This document shows positions 6,320-8,517 of a stretch of DNA of 8,517 nt, piece after piece. The position numbers and the translations under genes are program-made. Each line of letters opens with the position of its first letter. Positions within the stretch are counted from its first letter, which is position 1. Source of the DNA: Kiritimatiellia bacterium. GTDB lineage: Bacteria > Verrucomicrobiota > Kiritimatiellia > RFP12 > UBA3636. Where the stretch lies: positions 1-8,517 of the forward strand of contig JAFSUV010000130.1 in assembly GCA_017450425.1 (NCBI GenBank), written 5' to 3'. The notes beneath the pieces are model-generated. The model searched no databases. It worked only from the letters and a program-made list of their open reading frames with translations, and was not told where the DNA came from.

Positions 6320-7624
6320 ATGAAATACAAAGATTCGACTCTCTTTCCGCTCGCCGCAACGGCGGCGGCCCTCATCCCGGCGATATCGTTCGGCGCCGGA
6401 TTCGCACTGGAGCAGGGCTCCGCGCGCGGCAACGCCAACGCCGCTTCGCTCGTGTCGAAAGGCGGCGAGCCCTCGGCGCTGTACTGGAACCCTGCCGCCA
6501 TTACGTCGCTTGACGGTACGCGCGCCGAAGTGAGCGTGACGGCGATCCGCCCTGCGGCGGAAGTGAAAACCGTCAATCCCTACACCGGCGAAACCGCAGT
6601 CGGCAAGGGCAACAACCACGTATGGACGATCCCGGCCGCGTACCTGACGCACCAGCTCTCCGACGAGTGGTTCTTCGGCTTCGGCGTGTTCACGCGCTAC
6701 GGTCTCGGCGCCGAATTCCCGCAGACGTGGGCGGGGCGCTACGGCAACTACAAGGCCGAAATCCTGTCGCTCGACTTCGCTCCGCAGCTGGCGTGGAAAG
6801 TGACGGACCGCCTGAGCGTCGCGGCCGGCGTGTCGATCCGCTATTTCGATATCGAGCTTGCCCAGAAAATCGACGCGGCCGGCCTTGCTGGACTGCGCCG
6901 CTACAACGACCCGTCCCCGTCGCCGTACGACGTCGATCAAAACCTGCACGGCGACGACATAAAGCCGGCCTTCGACCTCGGCCTCACCTACAAAATCGCC
7001 GACGACTGGACATTCGGCGCGGCGTATCACAGCCGGATCAACTTCAAGGTCAAAGGCGACGCCAAATGGCGCCGCCCGGCCCCGGTGGCGGCGATGGCAC
7101 CGTATGCGTTTCTCGACCAGCCGTTCACGGCCCGCAACTACAACCCCGACAAGTTCATGCTCGGCCTTGCGTGGGATGCCACCGACCGCCTCTGCCTCGG
7201 ATTTGCGGCGACATACACGACCTGGCACCTCTACGACGACCTGCTGATCAAGCTCGACCACGAGATGGCCGGCCCGGGCACGAAGGAGCTCTCAAGCACC
7301 AAGGAGTGGCACGACGCCTGGCGCCTCACGTTCGGCGGCGACTACGCGCTGTGCGACGAATGGACGCTGCGCGGCAGCTACACCTGGGACCAGTCGCCGA
7401 TCAACGGCGTATGGGCCGACTATCTCGTGCCCGGCGACAACCGCCACATCATCGGTCTCGGCCTTGGCTGGTCGCGCGGAGCATGGACCGTGGAAGGCTC
7501 GTACTTCTACGAGTTCGTCGATGACTTCACCGTCCACGCCCGCCCCCGCGGCGGCGTTTACGACGGCAAGTACCAGAATGCGTACGGCCACGCCGTGTCG
7601 CTCTCCGTATCGCGCGCTTTCTAA
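6320..7624 (+). CDS. OmpP1/FadL/TodX-family outer-membrane transport protein
   Basis: This 434-residue beta-barrel probably lets hydrophobic molecules such as fatty acids or aromatics cross the outer membrane. A signal peptide is visible: K2 and K4, a hydrophobic core at about 8-22, and likely cleavage after SFG (residue 25), giving a mature start AGFALEQGSARG typical of the family, whose N-terminus plugs the barrel. Other marks are ALYWNPAAIT at 53-62, where the NPA motif is diagnostic; many alternating aromatic strands such as DKFMLGLAWDAT and WTLRGSYTWDQS; and a terminal phenylalanine (SVSRAF) expected for BAM-dependent insertion. The length is usual for the family. No Shine-Dalgarno sequence precedes the ATG; the leader is A-rich (CAAAACCA at 6304-6311). 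No fatty-acid or hydrocarbon degradation genes are adjacent, so the substrate is unknown. Its stop codon interleaves with that of the converging gene. Confidence 0.92.
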   Translation: MKYKDSTLFPLAATAAALIPAISFGAGFALEQGSARGNANAASLVSKGGEPSALYWNPAAITSLDGTRAEVSVTAIRPAAEVKTVNPYTGETAVGKGNNHVWTIPAAYLTHQLSDEWFFGFGVFTRYGLGAEFPQTWAGRYGNYKAEILSLDFAPQLAWKVTDRLSVAAGVSIRYFDIELAQKIDAAGLAGLRRYNDPSPSPYDVDQNLHGDDIKPAFDLGLTYKIADDWTFGAAYHSRINFKVKGDAKWRRPAPVAAMAPYAFLDQPFTARNYNPDKFMLGLAWDATDRLCLGFAATYTTWHLYDDLLIKLDHEMAGPGTKELSSTKEWHDAWRLTFGGDYALCDEWTLRGSYTWDQSPINGVWADYLVPGDNRHIIGLGLGWSRGAWTVEGSYFYEFVDDFTVHARPRGGVYDGKYQNAYGHAVSLSVSRAF

Positions 7625-8241
7625 CGCCCGCCGCCGCCCGTGGTCGCCGCCGCCGCTTCAAGCGCGGCGCGATCCACGGGCCCGTGGCGAAAAATCTTGA
7701 CCTCGCCGCGGGCGGAAACGGCGGCAACCGTGCTCGAGACGCCCCCGGGCGACGGACCGGCGTCGATGGCGGCGTCCGCCTCCGGTATGGCGGCGACCGC
7801 CTCTTCGACCGTCAGCGCCGGCGCTTCGCCGCTCTTGTTGGCGCTGGTGCACCGGAGGCATCCGCCGGCCGCTTCGCACAGTGCGAGGGCGGCGGCGAGG
7901 GCCGGCACGCGCACCCCCTCGGTCGCCCGGGCCGCCGAAGACGTTTCCAGCACCAAAGTGAGCGGCCCGGGCCAAAATGCGTCGGCTACGCGCCTCCCGG
8001 CGGCGGAAAACTTCACCCCGGCGCGTTCCGCGGCGCTCGCGCTGCACGACAGCAGCTGGCACGGCTTAGCCGGATCGCGCCCCTTGGCGGCGACTATGCG
8101 CGCCAGCGCGGCGGCGCATTCCGGCGCGGCGGCGATTCCGTAAACCGTGTCGGTCGGCACGATCACGATGCCGCCGCTGCGCACGATGGCGGCGAACCGC
8201 GCAAGTTCCGCAGCGGTCATGGGCCATGCAAACCGTTCCAT
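7621..8241 (-). CDS. tsaC: Threonylcarbamoyl-AMP synthase (TsaC/YrdC/Sua5 family)
   Basis: This cytoplasmic enzyme makes threonylcarbamoyl-AMP from threonine, bicarbonate and ATP, the first step of the t6A37 modification of ANN-decoding tRNAs; TsaD and its partners complete it elsewhere. The 206 residues form a single YrdC domain, close to TsaC length and without the extra Sua5 C-terminal domain. Motifs are PTDTVYGI at 29-36, the KxR motif KGR at 53-55 followed by DPAKP, WPGPLTLVL at 90-98, the SxN motif in TSANKSGE at 132-139, and GVSSTV at 167-172. All the usual active-site residues appear intact. The ATG at 8241 is preceded by GGAGG (8258 to 8254 on the minus strand) with a long 12-base gap. 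An in-frame ATG at 8220 has no better site. It follows the GspF-like gene by 18 bases and is probably co-transcribed with it. Confidence 0.93.
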   Translation of the reverse strand: MERFAWPMTAAELARFAAIVRSGGIVIVPTDTVYGIAAAPECAAALARIVAAKGRDPAKPCQLLSCSASAAERAGVKFSAAGRRVADAFWPGPLTLVLETSSAARATEGVRVPALAAALALCEAAGGCLRCTSANKSGEAPALTVEEAVAAIPEADAAIDAGPSPGGVSSTVAAVSARGEVKIFRHGPVDRAALEAAAATTGGGGR

Positions 8242-8259
8242 GGGCGTCGGCGTCCTCCG

Positions 8260-8517
8260 CTAGAAAACCGGTTGCGCTGCGGTCGAAAGGCGCAGCACTG
8301 GGACGAGAAGCGCCAGCGAAAGCGCCAGCACGAACGCTCCGACCGCAACGAGGAGCGACGGCCCGAGGAGCGCAAGCCCGGTCGAAAGAAGGCGCGCCGC
8401 GAGCGCACCCTGCCGCTTTGCCGCCGCTTCGAGCATCTGCGGCAGACACCCGCCGGCTTCGCCGACATCGACCCACGGCGCGAGCGCCGGACCGATTTCC
8501 GGCATGGCGGCGATCGC
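8260..8517 (-). CDS. GspF/PilC-family inner-membrane protein, C-terminal fragment cut by the window edge
   Basis: This is the last 85 residues of a type II secretion or type IV pilus platform protein, which sits in the inner membrane and couples the cytoplasmic ATPase to pseudopilus or pilus assembly. The frame is open to the right edge (Ala-Ile-Ala-Ala before the first Met at 8505), so that Met is internal. The fragment shows the family pattern: VDVGEAGGCLPQML (the VGE..G.L..ML signature at about 16-29), then a basic linker, then one long hydrophobic segment from about 43 to 72 (LALLGPSLLVAVGAFVLAL... to LVPVLRL), matching the C-terminal helix and its following proline. GspF and PilC cannot be told apart from this piece. 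It lies 18 bases upstream of tsaC on the same strand. Confidence 0.75.
   Translation of the reverse strand, partial: AIAAMPEIGPALAPWVDVGEAGGCLPQMLEAAAKRQGALAARLLSTGLALLGPSLLVAVGAFVLALSLALLVPVLRLSTAAQPVF

Overview
The window is a GC-rich stretch (roughly two thirds G+C by eye) from a Gram-negative bacterium. The Gram-negative reading rests on a FadL/OmpP1-type outer-membrane barrel with a signal peptide and on the tail of a type II secretion/type IV pilus inner-membrane protein (GspF/PilC family). The two genes that seem to have their own leaders lack a Shine-Dalgarno sequence and have A-rich leaders, and a GGGACGCGCC-type palindrome sits between genes. With the gene content, this makes a PVC-group bacterium (for example Kiritimatiellota or Lentisphaerota) a reasonable guess. 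It is only a guess, because no taxonomic marker is present.

Left block, plus strand, 2-3818: a tightly packed, probably co-transcribed run. It holds (1) the 3' part of a polar amino acid ABC transporter permease carrying an extra extracytoplasmic beta-rich N-terminal domain; (2) a DPM1/GtrB-type family 2 glycosyltransferase with two C-terminal membrane helices; (3) an unrecognised polytopic membrane protein overlapping it by ATGA; and (4) a second, soluble family 2 glycosyltransferase three bases further on. Genes 2-4 look like one functional module that makes or uses a polyprenyl-phosphate-linked sugar at the inner membrane. A 12-bp inverted repeat without a U-tract follows the last gene.

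Middle block, plus strand, 3887-7624: a divergent GH36 alpha-galactosidase-like enzyme with no signal peptide, then a 195-bp intergenic region with two perfect 9-bp hairpins and an AT-rich promoter-like island, then the FadL/OmpP1-family outer-membrane protein.

Right block, minus strand, 7621-8517: a single-domain TsaC/YrdC (threonylcarbamoyl-AMP synthase) gene lying just downstream of the 3' end of a GspF/PilC-family gene that runs off the right edge. The FadL and TsaC genes converge with their stop codons interleaved in the four bases CTAA, leaving no room for a terminator.

No stretch of more than about 200 bases lacks a gene. I see no rRNA, tRNA, CRISPR array, transposase or integrase. 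Nothing here is clearly an undescribed system. The most interesting items are the permease fusion, the GT2 / unknown membrane protein / GT2 cassette, the altered active-site motifs of the GH36 enzyme, and the paired hairpins.
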